A DNA stretch of 64,000 bases from the NCBI GenBank assembly GCA_034670405.1, contig JAXDDX010000045.1, forward strand, positions 2,578,501-2,642,500, read 5' to 3'. Below the pieces are notes generated by a model. That model did no database searches and was not told the origin of the DNA. It worked only from the letters and a program-made list of their open reading frames with translations. The number at the start of each line of letters is the position of its first letter. Position 1 is the first letter of the stretch. Below, piece after piece: positions 45,601 to 52,397 of this stretch. This DNA is from Hoplostethus atlanticus. Its lineage: Eukaryota; Chordata; Actinopteri; Trachichthyiformes; Trachichthyidae. The translations under genes and the position numbers were made by a program.

Positions 45601-46605
45601 TTCAAAGCTGTTTTGTCATCACTCCTCCCTCTTCTCTAAATCTGAATCATTAATCATTAACATTTTATTATCTTTTTTTATTATTATTATCTTACTCCAA
45701 ATAAATACGCTTTCAGAGTGGAAAGTCCCAGTGAAAGAGTTGTGAAAGGACAACTTGGCGGTAAAGTCTGGGCGTAGGCCTTCAGTCAGAGGCCGGTGAC
45801 GCAGACTGCAGTTGGAGGGCATTCACTCCGTCTTTGACCGAAAGGACAAGATCAACAGGAAAGGGATTGAATAAACTGGAACGCTGCGTATTGGGGAGGC
45901 CAAAGAGTCATTTTACAACCAAATGAATCCAGGATTGTTTTAATCTGAGTTGATATATCAAAACATCAGCTCAATAAAGCTCTGAGGTGGCTTCAGACTG
46001 TTGCCTTGCCTCATAACTAATTGATCCTTTTTGGCATCTCTGCTTAAATGGATAGTTTATAGAGACAGCAATTTGGGACACATTCGTAGAAGCGCTGCTT
46101 GGTGGATCATTTCTATGCTGAGTTTGAGTGGAACCCAATGGTTTTAAAGGAACACTCAAGGAATGTGTTACCTTGATGGATAGAAGCAAAAATCATTCAA
46201 ATACACTATTTCTCTGCTTATAGAGGTGTTGTTGATGTGGCATTCCCTCCCATGTGAAGAGAGCAAGACAGAACAGCACAGAAAGTTAGCATGTTATCTT
46301 TGTGAAATCAATCTCATCCTGACCACGTTATCTAACCACAGAGGCGCATCAGCAGAGGAGCACAACATGAAACACAGTTCACAACCATCTAAAGCAGAGA
46401 AGTCTATTCCTACTTGTGCCTCCATCTGTGGGAGCTGGTCACTCACAGGGTCTCGCAGCTCCTCCAGGTCTTTGAAGGAGGTCCGAGGCTTCATCGGGAT
46501 CTCGTCGCCACATTCGTTGTCGGACGTGTTGGGTGACTCGGCCAGATCCAGGAACTCATCCCGTCTCTGGCCCCGAAAGCGGATCTTGTCCAACCTCTTC
46601 AGCAT
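23001..46605 (-). CDS. gramd4: GRAM domain-containing protein 4, complete (18 coding exons)
   Basis: GRAMD4 (death-inducing protein) is a membrane protein, reported at mitochondria and in an E2F1-linked cell-death route. Its GRAM domain is a PH-like lipid-binding fold. I assembled 18 exons from ATG at 46605 to TAG at 23001-23003. All GT-AG borders and codon phases close and give 579 residues, against 578 for human as I remember it. Order: N-terminal [12 protein letters not shown] and an acidic Ser-rich stretch; a coiled coil at about 70-133 ([20 protein letters not shown]); a Pro-rich linker at about 135-150; [11 protein letters not shown]; hydrophobic segments at about 237-265 and 335-375; the GRAM region at about 445-530; and an [13 protein letters not shown] tail. 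No damage was seen. It is convergent with cerk. Introns are strongly enlarged by repeats. Confidence 0.97.
23251..23267 (+). promoter_or_regulatory. CTCF-like motif in gramd4 last intron
   Basis: ccaccaggcggcgctgt is one base off the CCACCAGGGGGCGC core. Confidence 0.35.
23325..23393 (-). CDS. gramd4: gramd4 exon 17 (aa 522-544)
   Basis: It encodes [20 protein letters not shown] and TQK. Phase is 0 at both ends. The upstream frame also reads through from exon 16, but a good acceptor (atgccacag) fixes the exon start. Confidence 0.95.
23503..23593 (-). CDS. gramd4: gramd4 exon 16 (aa 492-521), GRAM domain
   Basis: It encodes [20 protein letters not shown], then [10 protein letters not shown]. 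The Ser/Arg/Lys loop is longer in Ser than in human. Confidence 0.96.
23988..24081 (-). CDS. gramd4: gramd4 exon 15 (aa 460-491), GRAM domain
   Basis: It encodes [20 protein letters not shown], then [10 protein letters not shown], the first strands of the GRAM fold. Confidence 0.96.
24638..24785 (-). CDS. gramd4: gramd4 exon 14 (aa 411-459)
   Basis: It encodes [35 protein letters not shown] and [14 protein letters not shown], the entry to the GRAM domain (F-E-IFNL-ENE). Its N-terminal part differs from human more than the rest does. Confidence 0.94.
25450..25537. repeat. Two (CA)n microsatellites
   Basis: CA runs at about 25450-25486 and 25512-25537, separated by a unique gcgcgc-containing linker. 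Confidence 0.92.
25625..25975. repeat. Minisatellite (ccagctaccgggaccagt)
   Basis: Tandem units of about 16-22 bp alternate ccagctaccgggaccag and ccagctactgggaccag with ccgga insertions. It lies in the intron between gramd4 exons 13 and 14. The Gln-Pro-Gly frames across it are artefacts. Confidence 0.92.
25976..26142. repeat. (ATGG)n tetranucleotide array
   Basis: Mostly gatggatg with gaatgggt and aatagatg variants. It follows the preceding minisatellite without a gap. Confidence 0.93.
26597..26751 (-). CDS. gramd4: gramd4 exon 13 (aa 359-410)
   Basis: It encodes [40 protein letters not shown] and [11 protein letters not shown]. Confidence 0.95.
26912..26983. repeat. Short minisatellite (ctgttagat / ctgctaaat)
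   Basis: About eight 9-bp units. Confidence 0.8.
26990..27185 (+). mobile_element. Possible LINE 3' end fragment
   Basis: It ends in ttgaaaagtgctacataaataaag, like the L2/Maui-type 3' ends of fish (compare 33855-33880). No coding part remains. Confidence 0.4.
27251..27360 (-). CDS. gramd4: gramd4 exon 12 (aa 323-359), membrane segment
   Basis: It encodes [18 protein letters not shown], then [18 protein letters not shown]. On the transcribed strand the acceptor is preceded by about 37 TG units ending five bases before the AG. At 110 nt, its skipping would shift the frame. Confidence 0.95.
27368..27442. repeat. (CA)37 microsatellite at gramd4 exon 12 acceptor
   Basis: An uninterrupted CA run on the plus strand. 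In the gramd4 transcript it is a UG repeat occupying the place of the polypyrimidine tract. Confidence 0.96.
27607..27650 (-). CDS. gramd4: gramd4 exon 11 (aa 308-322)
   Basis: It encodes [14 protein letters not shown]. The acceptor is ctcctcag and the donor gtgagt. Confidence 0.95.
27680..28008. repeat. Minisatellite (atcaccagc/attatcactagc) filling an intron
   Basis: Trinucleotide-based units (agcatc, accagc, actagc) fill about 330 of the 385 bp between gramd4 exons 10 and 11. The long frames across it in both directions are artefacts. Confidence 0.93.
28036..28107 (-). CDS. gramd4: gramd4 exon 10 (aa 284-307)
   Basis: It encodes [20 protein letters not shown] and QKAQ. Both ends are phase 0, so skipping would remove exactly 24 residues. 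Confidence 0.95.
28150..29220. repeat. 20-bp minisatellite (agtttctaaagagctgaaca), about 45 copies
   Basis: Units of 18-20 bp fill nearly the entire intron between gramd4 exons 9 and 10. The array is split by foreign sequence at about 28886-29100 and resumes in the same phase family. Confidence 0.95.
28886..29100. mobile_element. Unclassified repeat inserted in the 20-bp minisatellite
   Basis: It begins gggcctcatttataaagg, contains the palindromic gtgcgtacgca and ends near gatggggagatcac. The first motif recurs in many fish genomes in my memory, but I cannot name the family. No terminal inverted repeats are visible. Confidence 0.55.
29233..29281 (-). CDS. gramd4: gramd4 exon 9 (aa 268-283)
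   Basis: It encodes [16 protein letters not shown]. The acceptor is tttctcag and the donor gtatga. The following intron is almost wholly a 20-bp minisatellite. Confidence 0.93.
29530..29695. repeat. 28-bp minisatellite, about six copies
   Basis: The unit is built from tgtatagttactg and tctatatagatgacatg. It lies in the intron between gramd4 exons 8 and 9. Confidence 0.93.
29808..29899 (-). CDS. gramd4: gramd4 exon 8 (aa 237-267), transmembrane
   Basis: It encodes [20 protein letters not shown], then [10 protein letters not shown], a hydrophobic membrane segment. The donor is gtcagc, GT but otherwise weak. Confidence 0.95.
30421..30548. repeat. Long inverted repeat (fold-back), arms about 60 bp
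   Basis: The left arm (from attatgctcacctttc to tttgttacagtgtag) pairs with a right arm running to ccataat at about 30548, with a loop of about 10 bases around cttggttact. Identity is high but imperfect. It lies 100 bp upstream of the recombinase relic. Confidence 0.85.
30640..30915 (+). pseudogene. Crypton-type tyrosine recombinase C-terminal relic
   Basis: The plus strand reads [40 protein letters not shown] and [13 protein letters not shown], then a TAA in place of a Gln/Lys-like codon and [26 protein letters not shown] with the H-x-x-R signature and SVTGH with the second His are the catalytic box of tyrosine recombinases of the Crypton/DUF3504 group. The catalytic Tyr region is degenerate. 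It is antisense in a gramd4 intron. Confidence 0.72.
31165..31197. repeat. Perfect 13-bp inverted repeat (hairpin)
   Basis: aaagcaataagcc, a seven-base loop acgcgag, and its exact complement. It sits 250 bp after the recombinase relic. Confidence 0.9.
31422..31438 (+). promoter_or_regulatory. CTCF-like motif in gramd4 intron
   Basis: gacaccagggggcgatg matches the CTCF core closely. Confidence 0.3.
31921..32002. repeat. (GT)41 microsatellite at gramd4 exon 7 donor
   Basis: An uninterrupted GT run on the plus strand. In the transcript it is a CA repeat starting about six bases after the exon 7 splice donor. Confidence 0.97.
32009..32100 (-). CDS. gramd4: gramd4 exon 7 (aa 206-236)
   Basis: It encodes [20 protein letters not shown], then [10 protein letters not shown]. 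The donor is gtgagtac, and the intron continues at once as about 40 AC units on the transcribed strand. Confidence 0.95.
32195..33008. repeat. 45-bp minisatellite with 225-bp higher-order structure
   Basis: About 18 units of tgctaaagtgttagcatgg / agcctactatcactcaacat / agtgta. Three unit types are visible: P (gatagg...catactaac), Q (gcatgg...ctactatc) and R (gcaagg...ctactaac). From 32400 they follow P-Q-R-Q-R twice, then P-Q-R-Q. Because 45 is divisible by three, frames of 146 and 194 codons stay open; they are not genes. It fills most of the intron between gramd4 exons 6 and 7. Confidence 0.96.
33145..33170 (-). CDS. gramd4: gramd4 exon 6, 26-nt microexon (aa 198-205)
   Basis: The acceptor is ccacag and the donor gtgagt. 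The 26 bases give LTENMRRL and complete the split Arg and Lys codons on both sides, matching the [13 protein letters not shown] block of human GRAMD4. It is too short for ORF-based detection. Confidence 0.93.
33370..33910 (+). mobile_element. L2-type LINE 3' fragment, internally deleted
   Basis: [20 protein letters not shown] (33445-33504) and a Lys/His-rich end ([13 protein letters not shown] near 33608-33648) match the C-terminal region of fish L2/Maui reverse transcriptase proteins, with a deletion between them. The 3' end has aaagtgctaaataaataaag and a (gatt)n tail to about 33910, 50 bp from gramd4 exon 5. Confidence 0.75.
33961..34093 (-). CDS. gramd4: gramd4 exon 5 (aa 153-197)
   Basis: It encodes [20 protein letters not shown], then [16 protein letters not shown]. 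The donor gtgacg is only 52 bp from the 3' end of an L2-type LINE inserted downstream in the intron. Confidence 0.95.
34413..34446. repeat. (GT)17 microsatellite
   Basis: An uninterrupted GT run in the gramd4 intron between exons 4 and 5. Confidence 0.95.
34664..34719 (-). CDS. gramd4: gramd4 exon 4 (aa 135-152), proline-rich
   Basis: It encodes [18 protein letters not shown]. Two donors six bases apart both keep the frame (gtgagc after ACAG, or gtacag after AACG). The longer form gives NGTE, matching NGAE in human, and has the better donor. A two-residue alternative is therefore possible. Confidence 0.85.
34845..34887. repeat. (CA)21 microsatellite
   Basis: An uninterrupted CA run 28 bp downstream of the gramd4 exon 3 donor, read as UG in the transcript. 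Confidence 0.95.
34915..35035 (-). CDS. gramd4: gramd4 exon 3 (aa 94-134), coiled coil
   Basis: It encodes [20 protein letters not shown], then [19 protein letters not shown], a heptad-like coiled coil. The acceptor is attccag and the donor gtgaga. Confidence 0.95.
35080..35439 (+). mobile_element. Solo LTR, 360 bp, with 5-bp target duplication
   Basis: It starts tgtggcagact and ends attgctaca (TG...CA ends), and is flanked on both sides by tggag (35075-35079 and 35440-35444). Inside are an AATAAA (about 35354) and a GC-rich 3' part with ccttgtctctgtctg, as expected for R-U5. No internal retroelement sequence remains, which fits recombination between the two LTRs of an inserted element. The Gypsy type is only a guess. 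Confidence 0.85.
35645..36368 (+). mobile_element. PIF/Harbinger-type element, non-autonomous
   Basis: The ends are inverted repeats: tgccgggatcagactacacg at the left, and the right end reads, inverted, tggcgggttcagactacaca. Flanking TAA at 35642-35644 and 36369-36371 is the 3-bp target duplication of this superfamily. An internal frame near 35885-35955 reads [11 protein letters not shown], stop, [11 protein letters not shown], like the N-terminus of Harbinger transposases. Confidence 0.82.
36981..37042. repeat. (GT)31 microsatellite
   Basis: An uninterrupted GT run inside the LINE 3' region. Confidence 0.95.
37088..37654 (-). pseudogene. LINE reverse transcriptase C-terminal fragment
   Basis: It contains [52 protein letters not shown] and [20 protein letters not shown], typical of the thumb and C-terminal part of fish CR1/Rex1-like proteins. 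It is open for 188 codons but lacks the endonuclease and fingers. Confidence 0.82.
37806..38660. other. gramd4 intron, nothing recognised
   Basis: No exon, repeat or motif could be supported here. Confidence 0.3.
38680..38830. repeat. 10-bp minisatellite (ggaagacagc)
   Basis: About fifteen units of ggaagacagc / gcaggaagaca. It is purine-rich on the plus strand. Confidence 0.93.
39130..39310 (-). mobile_element. Decayed SINE-like repeat with GGATA-type tail
   Basis: gactcttatccagatcaactt is the inverted tail motif. It is followed by gggtcttgtccaaggatact and a B-box-like complement near aacctgtgacctttt. Confidence 0.45.
39440..39590 (+). mobile_element. tRNA-derived SINE fragment
   Basis: The B-box-like ggtcacaggtttgagccctg is followed by caacaaccagcaccagtgtc and gagcactgggcccct, as in a common fish SINE body. 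Confidence 0.5.
39640..39960. repeat. Pyrimidine-rich minisatellite (tagctccttc)
   Basis: About 30 degenerate units of tagctccttc / tagctccttta. Confidence 0.93.
39961..42550. other. gramd4 intron, nothing firmly recognised
   Basis: Minus-strand frames at 40958-41364, 41274-41546 and 41561-41743 lie close together and look protein-like in composition (for example [20 protein letters not shown]). I cannot match them to a family and see no clean splice borders. A decayed gene or retroelement is possible. Confidence 0.25.
42555..42634. repeat. (GT)n microsatellite
   Basis: About 38 GT units ending in gggtgtgtgtgt. Confidence 0.95.
42954..43051 (-). repeat. Two inverted copies of the 45-bp minisatellite unit
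   Basis: The reverse complement reads ttagcatggagcctactatc and actcaacatagtgtatgcta twice in tandem. These are Q-type units of the array at 32195-33008, located 10 kb away on the opposite strand. Confidence 0.93.
43342..43462 (-). CDS. gramd4: gramd4 exon 2 (aa 54-93)
   Basis: It encodes [18 protein letters not shown] and [20 protein letters not shown]. Two acceptors are possible. gcgtcag (exon from 43462) gives the RDP-AGPGTL junction and correct phase, whereas ggtccag (from 43452) would break the frame, so the first is chosen. Confidence 0.93.
43709..43737. repeat. (ATC)n trinucleotide run
   Basis: Nine catcat units. Confidence 0.92.
43910..44089. other. gramd4 intron 1 side, nothing recognised
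   Basis: Short unique sequence between coding exon 2 and dispersed repeat copy 2. Confidence 0.25.
44090..44280 (-). repeat. Dispersed repeat, copy 2 (inverted relative to copy 1)
   Basis: The reverse complement matches 13465-13665: ctgaaccaggaagtgatg, gcagagcagagcgtcccacc, ggtcactggtgggaaatctc. It lies in the intron between gramd4 coding exons 1 and 2. Confidence 0.75.
44935..45085 (-). mobile_element. SINE-like remnant
   Basis: gtcctgctcaaggacatttc followed by ggtttgaacccagctcctc resembles the inverted head and body of a fish tRNA-SINE. Confidence 0.4.
45400..45520. repeat. Interspersed repeat fragment
   Basis: It contains gtccatttgtgtagccctta, ggcttcacaataaatgac and acaaggagaaacacttcaag, a string common in fish intergenic DNA in my memory. 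The class is not assigned. Confidence 0.4.
46447..46605 (-). CDS. gramd4: gramd4 coding exon 1 (aa 1-53)
   Basis: It starts [20 protein letters not shown] and ends LEELRDP before donor gtgagt. The exon continues upstream to an acceptor at 46648 (ctctgcag). The same frame stays open there (GCHVKIKTKSTVLT), so an upstream start on another transcript is possible. The chosen Met matches the human start as I recall it. Confidence 0.93.
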
Positions 46606-46647
46606 GGTCAACACAGTGCTCTTGGTCTTTATCTTAACATGGCATCC
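46606..46647 (-). other. gramd4: gramd4 upstream part of the start-codon exon
   Basis: 42 bases lie between acceptor ctctgcag and the ATG. They are probably 5' untranslated, although the frame is open and reads GCHVKIKTKSTVLT. Confidence 0.6.
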
Positions 46648-47004
46648 CTGCAGAGACAGAAAGAAGATGAGAAGATGGAAAGGTAGAAGAAAAAAAGAAA
46701 AATGACCTTTGCTCACAAAAACAGACCTTTGGATTTGTGGCTGTTTGGAATCAAATCCTTCAAATAAAACAGTTTACAAATCAGACATTTCCATTTTGGC
46801 AGTTGTCTGAAAAACACACAGAATGGTCAAAGGGGCATCAGCATCAGCAGCAGAAACAGAAAGCCCATAGACCTGCCCTCGTAACAGAGAGCACCATGGC
46901 ACCAATGTGAGCTGTATACTATGAAGGGGAATCAGTTTCAGAGAAGTCTTCAATCACCATAATACATGTAATGTAACAAGTCATATCTGACACATAAATG
47001 GACA

Positions 47005-48283
47005 TAGGGGTGGGCGGTATAACGGTTGAACCGGTATACCGGTAGAGATCCGTGCCACGGTAGAGATTTGACTCTACCGGATGTACCGGTAGAAGGCTAC
47101 CTTTAGGCTCTTTGAATGTAAAAATACTTTTTCAAATTTACAAATGTAACACACAAAGCTAGCGAACTGCGCGCTGCCATTTAAAGATAATAAACTAGTT
47201 TGTGGAAAAAGACGATGTGAAAAAGTGAGTAGTGCAACGTAAACTTCGACGTAAACAGACGCATGCTTTCTGAACGGATGCATGGTGAAATGGAAGGCCG
47301 CGAGCATGATGCGGGAGCTCCCGTTCCCGATGCAAACAAAGAAGAAGAATTAGTTAGAAAGAAAGGTGCTTCGTCCATCATCTGGACGTGGTCTGGGTTT
47401 AAAAAGTCGGACCTTGAGCAGAAAACTATTATCTGCAAGCAATGTCGAGCAAGAGTTGTTGCCGGCGGTGGTAACACGAGCAATCTGTTTTATCACCTCA
47501 AAACAAAACATGTCCGCGAGTATGAAGAGAGTACTAGGATGCGCGTAGACACAAGCAGACCCTCCGCAAGTGGTGCTAAACGAAAAACCACAACGCAGAC
47601 GTCGCTAGCCGAGTCATTTTCCAGTGGCTATCCGTATGACCAAAAAAAAGCAAGCGGTGGAAGGACATTCCACATTCCATAGCGGAGTACCTATGTAAGG
47701 ACATGGTTCCTATACAAACAGGTTTAAGGCATTGATCAAAACACTGGATCCGAGGTATGTGATGCCAGGTCGAAAAGACTTCAGCCAAACTGGAAAAAAG
47801 TTTGCATATAATGTGCTATTTATCTTTATAATTATTTTCTTGGCATGTTGCCTAACCTTTGAAGTTTTTGTTATATACAGTAGAAGTTATTTGAAGTATT
47901 GGAATACTTGAAATTTACAATTTTATGTTTATTTATTTTTTTATTTTTTTAAATATTTCTTTGTATTGTTCAGAACCTATTTTGGAAAAAAGTTTGCATA
48001 TAAGGTGCTATTTATATTTAATACAGTGCAGTTTTGCACAATAAAACATTCATAAACACTTAAGTTCAATGTCAATTTTGTCATAATATACAGATTACAG
48101 AATACTAATGGAAGAGCCCAGTAGAAACCTCATAGTTAACCCCCCGGGAATAAACTGTTACCATCCCAGAGTCTTGTACTGCTCCTAAAGCATTTTTTTA
48201 AATTATTATTATAAGAAAAACAAATATACCGTGATATATACCGATACCGTGATATAAATTTTAGGCCATACCGACCACCCCTA
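47005..48283 (+). mobile_element. hAT-type element, deleted, with BED-finger exon
   Basis: The terminal inverted repeats are taggggtgggcggtata and, inverted at the right, taggggtggtcggtatgg. The flanks aatggaca (46997-47004) and catggaca (48284-48291) agree at 7 of 8 bases, the 8-bp target duplication of hAT elements. The 1279 bp encode only the N-terminal part of the transposase. A block near 47789-47820 (gaaaaaagtttgcatataa) recurs near 47990, an internal duplication. Confidence 0.87.
47263..47682 (+). pseudogene. ZBED/hAT transposase N-terminal fragment (BED zinc finger)
   Basis: A 139-codon frame contains SIIWTWSGFKKSDLEQKTII, CKQCRARVVAGGGNTSNLFY and HLKTKHVREYEE: a C-x2-C...H-x4-H BED zinc finger with the aromatic W-x-WF-F-like start. 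A frameshift follows; IAEYLCKDMVPIQT and TLDPRYVMPGRKDFSQT continue in other frames. The catalytic and dimerisation regions are missing. It lies antisense in the first gramd4 intron. Confidence 0.85.
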
Positions 48284-48291
48284 CATGGACA

Positions 48292-49195
48292 CGTCACCAA
48301 GGTAGGGGAGAACCCAGGAGCAGGTAAGGATCAATGTCTTGATAAGGATGGATAGTCGCCTGTAAAATGCAGTTGTTCATCAACACCACCTGTGAGGAAA
48401 TGCAACGCTTTAACATCTCATCTAGAATGACGTGAAATGGGACCACCAGAAAATTACCTCAGTAGCTGATGAAACAATTAAGCTATAATACAAAATGATG
48501 AGAAAACTACTTTATATAAATACACTGAGAAGAACCCTAAGTCATCTGAAAGTCCCTTGTCACTAAGTAATCATTAGCACAGGCCCTTTAAGCTTTACTG
48601 AGCCAATGAGCAGCTCCATCAGCACCTTTTTGGTATTTGTTCAGGGAGGGATGAACACTGATCATGTGGTCCCTCTTTAAAGGGTAATCAACACATTCTT
48701 TACTCAGCAGGCCTGCAAACTTTCATTTATCTGCAAATGCAACTGCAAGACTGAAAAAAGAAGTAAAGTGGAGACAAGGGAACCCGGTGGAGCTTATGAG
48801 AGCATCTGACCACAAAAGAAAGAAAAGAAGAATTAAAGTCAGATTGCCACTTCCTGTTCTGGCAAGTTTCGCTACCTGTGCACTTTTCAGTGGAGCGTCA
48901 CTGAATATGTGGGAGGAAAGTCACATTTTCCACAGTTGAAGTTATAATCACTCAGTTTCTCAGGCCTACAGCCACACAATCAAAATCCTGCTCTTCCCTG
49001 TGTCAACCACAGTCACATTTCAGGAGATTCCCTGGTACAAAAATACAGGAGAAAATTTGCAATAGTGACATTCCCAAATGAAATTGCAAGATGCTCCTGT
49101 TTCTTTCTGTCTTTGTGTGTTTAAGTGTTCCCGCTTCCTACATGGGTTAGGGTTAATAACAGGTTAGGGCACTAATCTGCTAATGCCTCCAAACC
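48292..49195. other. gramd4 first intron, nothing recognised
   Basis: No repeat structure or coding motif was seen. Confidence 0.3.
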
Positions 49196-49201
49196 AACCT
49201 A

Positions 49202-49247
49202 TCCACACACACCCACACCCACACCCACACACACACACACACACCCA

Positions 49248-49312
<65 letters not shown>

Positions 49313-49349
49313 ACACCCACACCCACACCCACACACACACACACACCCA

Positions 49350-49398
<49 letters not shown>

Positions 49399-49411
49399 AC
49401 ACACACACACC
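49202..49411. repeat. (CA)n / (CCCACA)n compound microsatellite
   Basis: Over 200 bp of CA with interspersed cccaca hexamers. The 60-120-codon frames across it are artefacts. Confidence 0.97.
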
Positions 49412-49559
49412 TGTATTTTGATACAGAGCAAACAGCCACTTCTACCACAGGAAGTCAATAAACATCCTGGCTGAAGGCAGCGTGGAGATGCATTATGGGA
49501 GTTTGTACGGTGATTCAGGTGTGCCGGGAACTCCCAGTACATTTACTGAAAACATCAGC

Positions 49560-50250
49560 AGCACCTTATATGAAAGGAATCGTCTGCTTTAAAAAGAGAA
49601 GTGGGCAGAAACATGATCCTGAACATGAATATTTCATTATAAGCTGAGATCAATATATTATCGGTTTGGTGAGCAGCCAAAATTGGCCTGTTACTAAAAA
49701 ACACATATCAACTAGTCAGTGTTGCCCGCCTCTGATATGATATGATGCAGTTTGATTGATTACATATTTATTGTAGAACTGATCCATACTGGTTGTCTAA
49801 ACTGATTCTGATGAGACATCAGATTCCACACAAGAATGCATAAAGATGTTTTTATGTTATTATTTAGTTTAAAGGTGTTGAATATCAGCTTCAATCCAAA
49901 CAGTTAAATCCCATTTCGCTTAATCTGTGGTCAGGGTGCTGTGACATCTGACCCTTGACCTCCTTACTGCTGGTCATTTGTAATGGTGGGATCTAGGAAG
50001 TGAAACTTGTTGTGTTGCTGTCATGACAGTCACGATGAGAGCGTGACTTTCACTTCTACCTATTATGTCTCCTGGACACTAATGCTTTTTCTCAGGAGAA
50101 TCAACCACATATCAGCTCAAGTTGATCTCACTCTGATCACAACAACAGATCTCCACATGATCTCAAATATGAGTCATTTAATCTCCTGAATATGAAACCA
50201 TGAGATCAGAGGAAGATCTCAAAGAAAACTCAATACTGTTGCATTTTGTT
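49560..50250. other. gramd4 first intron, nothing recognised
   Basis: AT-rich unique sequence without supported features. Confidence 0.3.
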
Positions 50251-50935
50251 ACAGATATTCAACAAGTCACCTGATCAGCTGCTAGGAGTCTAGATATTCA
50301 ACAAGTCACCTAATCAGCTGCTGGGAGTCTAGATATTCAACAAGTCACCTGATCAGCTGCTAGGAGTCGAGATATTCAACAAGTCACCTGATCAGCTGCT
50401 GGGAGTCGAGATATTCAACAAGTCACCTGATCAGCTGCTGGGAGTCTAGCTATTCAACAAGTCACCTGATCAGCTGCTAGGAGTCTAGATATTCAACAAG
50501 TCACCTGATCAGCTGCTAGGAGTCTAGATATTCAACAAGTCACCTGATCAGCTGCTGGGAGTCGAGATATTCAACAAGTCACCTGATCAGCTGCTAGGAG
50601 TCTAGATATTCAACAAGTCACCTGATCAGCTGCTGGGAGTCTAGATATTCGACAAGTCACCTTATCAGCTGCTAGGAGTCTAGATATTCAACAAGTCACC
50701 TGATCAGCTGCTGGGAATCTAGATATTCAACAAGTCACCTAATCAGCTGCTGGGAGTCTGGATATTCAACAAGTCACCTATCAGCTGCTGGGAGTAGAGA
50801 TATTCAACAAGTCACCCGATCAGCTGCTAAGAGTCTAGATATTCAACAAGTCACCTCATCAGCTGCTAGGAGTCGAGATATCCAACAAGTCACCTGATCA
50901 GCTACTAGGAGTCTAGTTATTCAATTAATTTCAGG
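50250..50935. repeat. 39-bp minisatellite, about 17 copies
   Basis: The unit joins gatattcaacaagtcacc, tgatcagctgct and gggagtcta. Nearly every unit keeps tgatcagctg, i.e. an overlapping TGATCA palindrome and CAGCTG E-box. There are no unique spacers, so it is not a CRISPR array. Confidence 0.96.
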
Positions 50936-51970
50936 AGGAGCTGCAAGTATATCTGTTTTATCACAATGAAAAGGGGTGCGTTGAAATAAAATGTTTAAGC
51001 CATGACAGAATCAAGCCAACCAAGGATGCCCTACCGTTCTGAGCAAAGGGAAACACTGGGAATCATCACTGTTGTAACGTCTAGCTTGTGTGTGTTTTCT
51101 GCTGTTCTACAGGGTTTTAATGTGAAGCCTTGAAAGAATAGGATTCACCTCAATGCCAAACAGTGATCCAGGTCATATTGAACACTGTAGCTGAAGAGGG
51201 TGATGGCTGAAATGTTTCAACCATTACTGAAGACAGGAAGTTCATCATTCTGTATCTCTAAAATCTAGATGATCTGGGAGAATCCAGTCTGTAACAATGA
51301 CTTAAATGACATGTTCTTTAAAATGTACTAATTCATTTAGATTTTGTGCAATCAATCATTTTTAAGAGGAGCAGTAAGTTTTTTTCAAATTATGGATTTC
51401 TCATTTTGGAAGGAAACTCATTAATTATACAACACAGAGGAGTGAAAGTGAATCAGCTCTCACAGCCGCTCCCTCACAAGCATTACACAAGCACTGAGGT
51501 TCTACTGAGGTTCTACTGAGTTTCTACTGAGGGTCTTGTTCACCTTCAGCTGTCAACAGCTCTGAAACATCAGTCAGCTTCCCCTTGTTTCCAAAGGGAC
51601 CCTGACAGCACCACTACCCTCTCTATGTGTCAGAGAAAACCACTCTGGTTACATGGAAGAACACAAACTGATTGGCCAACCTGCAGCATGGCCAAGGTTC
51701 CCAAGGTTTCCATGTACAGGACCTCCAGGTCAGTGAGGTTCAGACTCCAAACCCCCCTGCATGCAGGTCTGGACGAGGAGGCAGAGAAACCTCTGGTCGT
51801 GCTCGACTAGGTTAACTCATAGTAAATAAAATATTACTTGGCTTCAATTAGTAGTTACTTTGCTGGGGACCTCCTGGAACTCCCTTCAAGGACCCTGGAA
51901 GTCCCTGGAGCCCGGTGTGGGCTGTGGCAGCGAGGCAGAAACGGACAAGACAGAAGGTTTGGAGTTTCTC
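50936..51970. other. Region between minisatellite and probable gramd4 exon 1
   Basis: Nothing recognised. A triple gaggttctact repeat lies near 51495-51530. Confidence 0.3.
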
Positions 51971-51972
51971 AC

Positions 51973-52160
51973 CGGAACCGAACTGGAACAAAGTTGTCGG
52001 TTGTCGCCGCTCACATCGCCTCCATCTGCGGCTGTTCTTCCGTTTCCTGAAGGGGAAGTGGAACCGGACACGACAACCACACCGTTTACCGTCCTTCTGG
52101 CGGAAACCAGAGGTGTGCACGGCGACCAGCAGGACCCGGAAGTGACGTCTCTTAAAGGGA
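51973..52160 (-). promoter_or_regulatory. gramd4: Probable gramd4 first (untranslated) exon and CpG-rich promoter
   Basis: This stretch is clearly CpG-rich against AT-rich surroundings. On the minus strand it offers a donor (ttccg|gtgaga, exon end at 51973), and at its upstream edge an ETS-like ccggaagtgacg (52136-52147) overlapping a CRE-like tgacgtc (52143-52149). Such sites often mark transcription starts. The only ATGs on the minus strand open tiny frames. The assignment to gramd4 rests on position and strand, not on a coding match. Confidence 0.45.
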
Positions 52161-52246
52161 CCTCCACGCTGCTGTCTGCTTATACTTCATTATTCAAAAT
52201 GAAACGAAATCCTTCTCACATCCACCGAATACACTCAGACCCACAG

Positions 52247-52305
52247 ACACAGACAGACAGACACAGACACAGACACAGACACAGACACAGACACAGACAG
52301 ACTCG
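52247..52305. repeat. (CAGACA)n repeat
   Basis: About nine hexamers of cagaca, just upstream of the probable gramd4 promoter. Confidence 0.93.
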
Positions 52306-52397
52306 CCCATTCCTACCTATGGACAGTTCAGAGTCTCCAGCAGAACACAGGATAAACCAGGACCTTTTGACTGAAGACACACTATACCACCCTATAT

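Noticed and set aside
46294-46716. Longer gramd4 N-terminus starting MSKGHFSFFLLPF
   Set aside because: Its start lies in the intron beyond a good acceptor (46648), with a pyrimidine-derived hydrophobic stretch. Reading through the donor into the intron also extends it falsely at the C-terminal side.
49180-49542. Cys/Val-rich frames over 100 codons
   Set aside because: Translation of a CA/CCCACA microsatellite.
50250-50935. CRISPR-like regular repeat array
   Set aside because: Units follow each other directly without unique spacers, in a vertebrate intron. It is a minisatellite.
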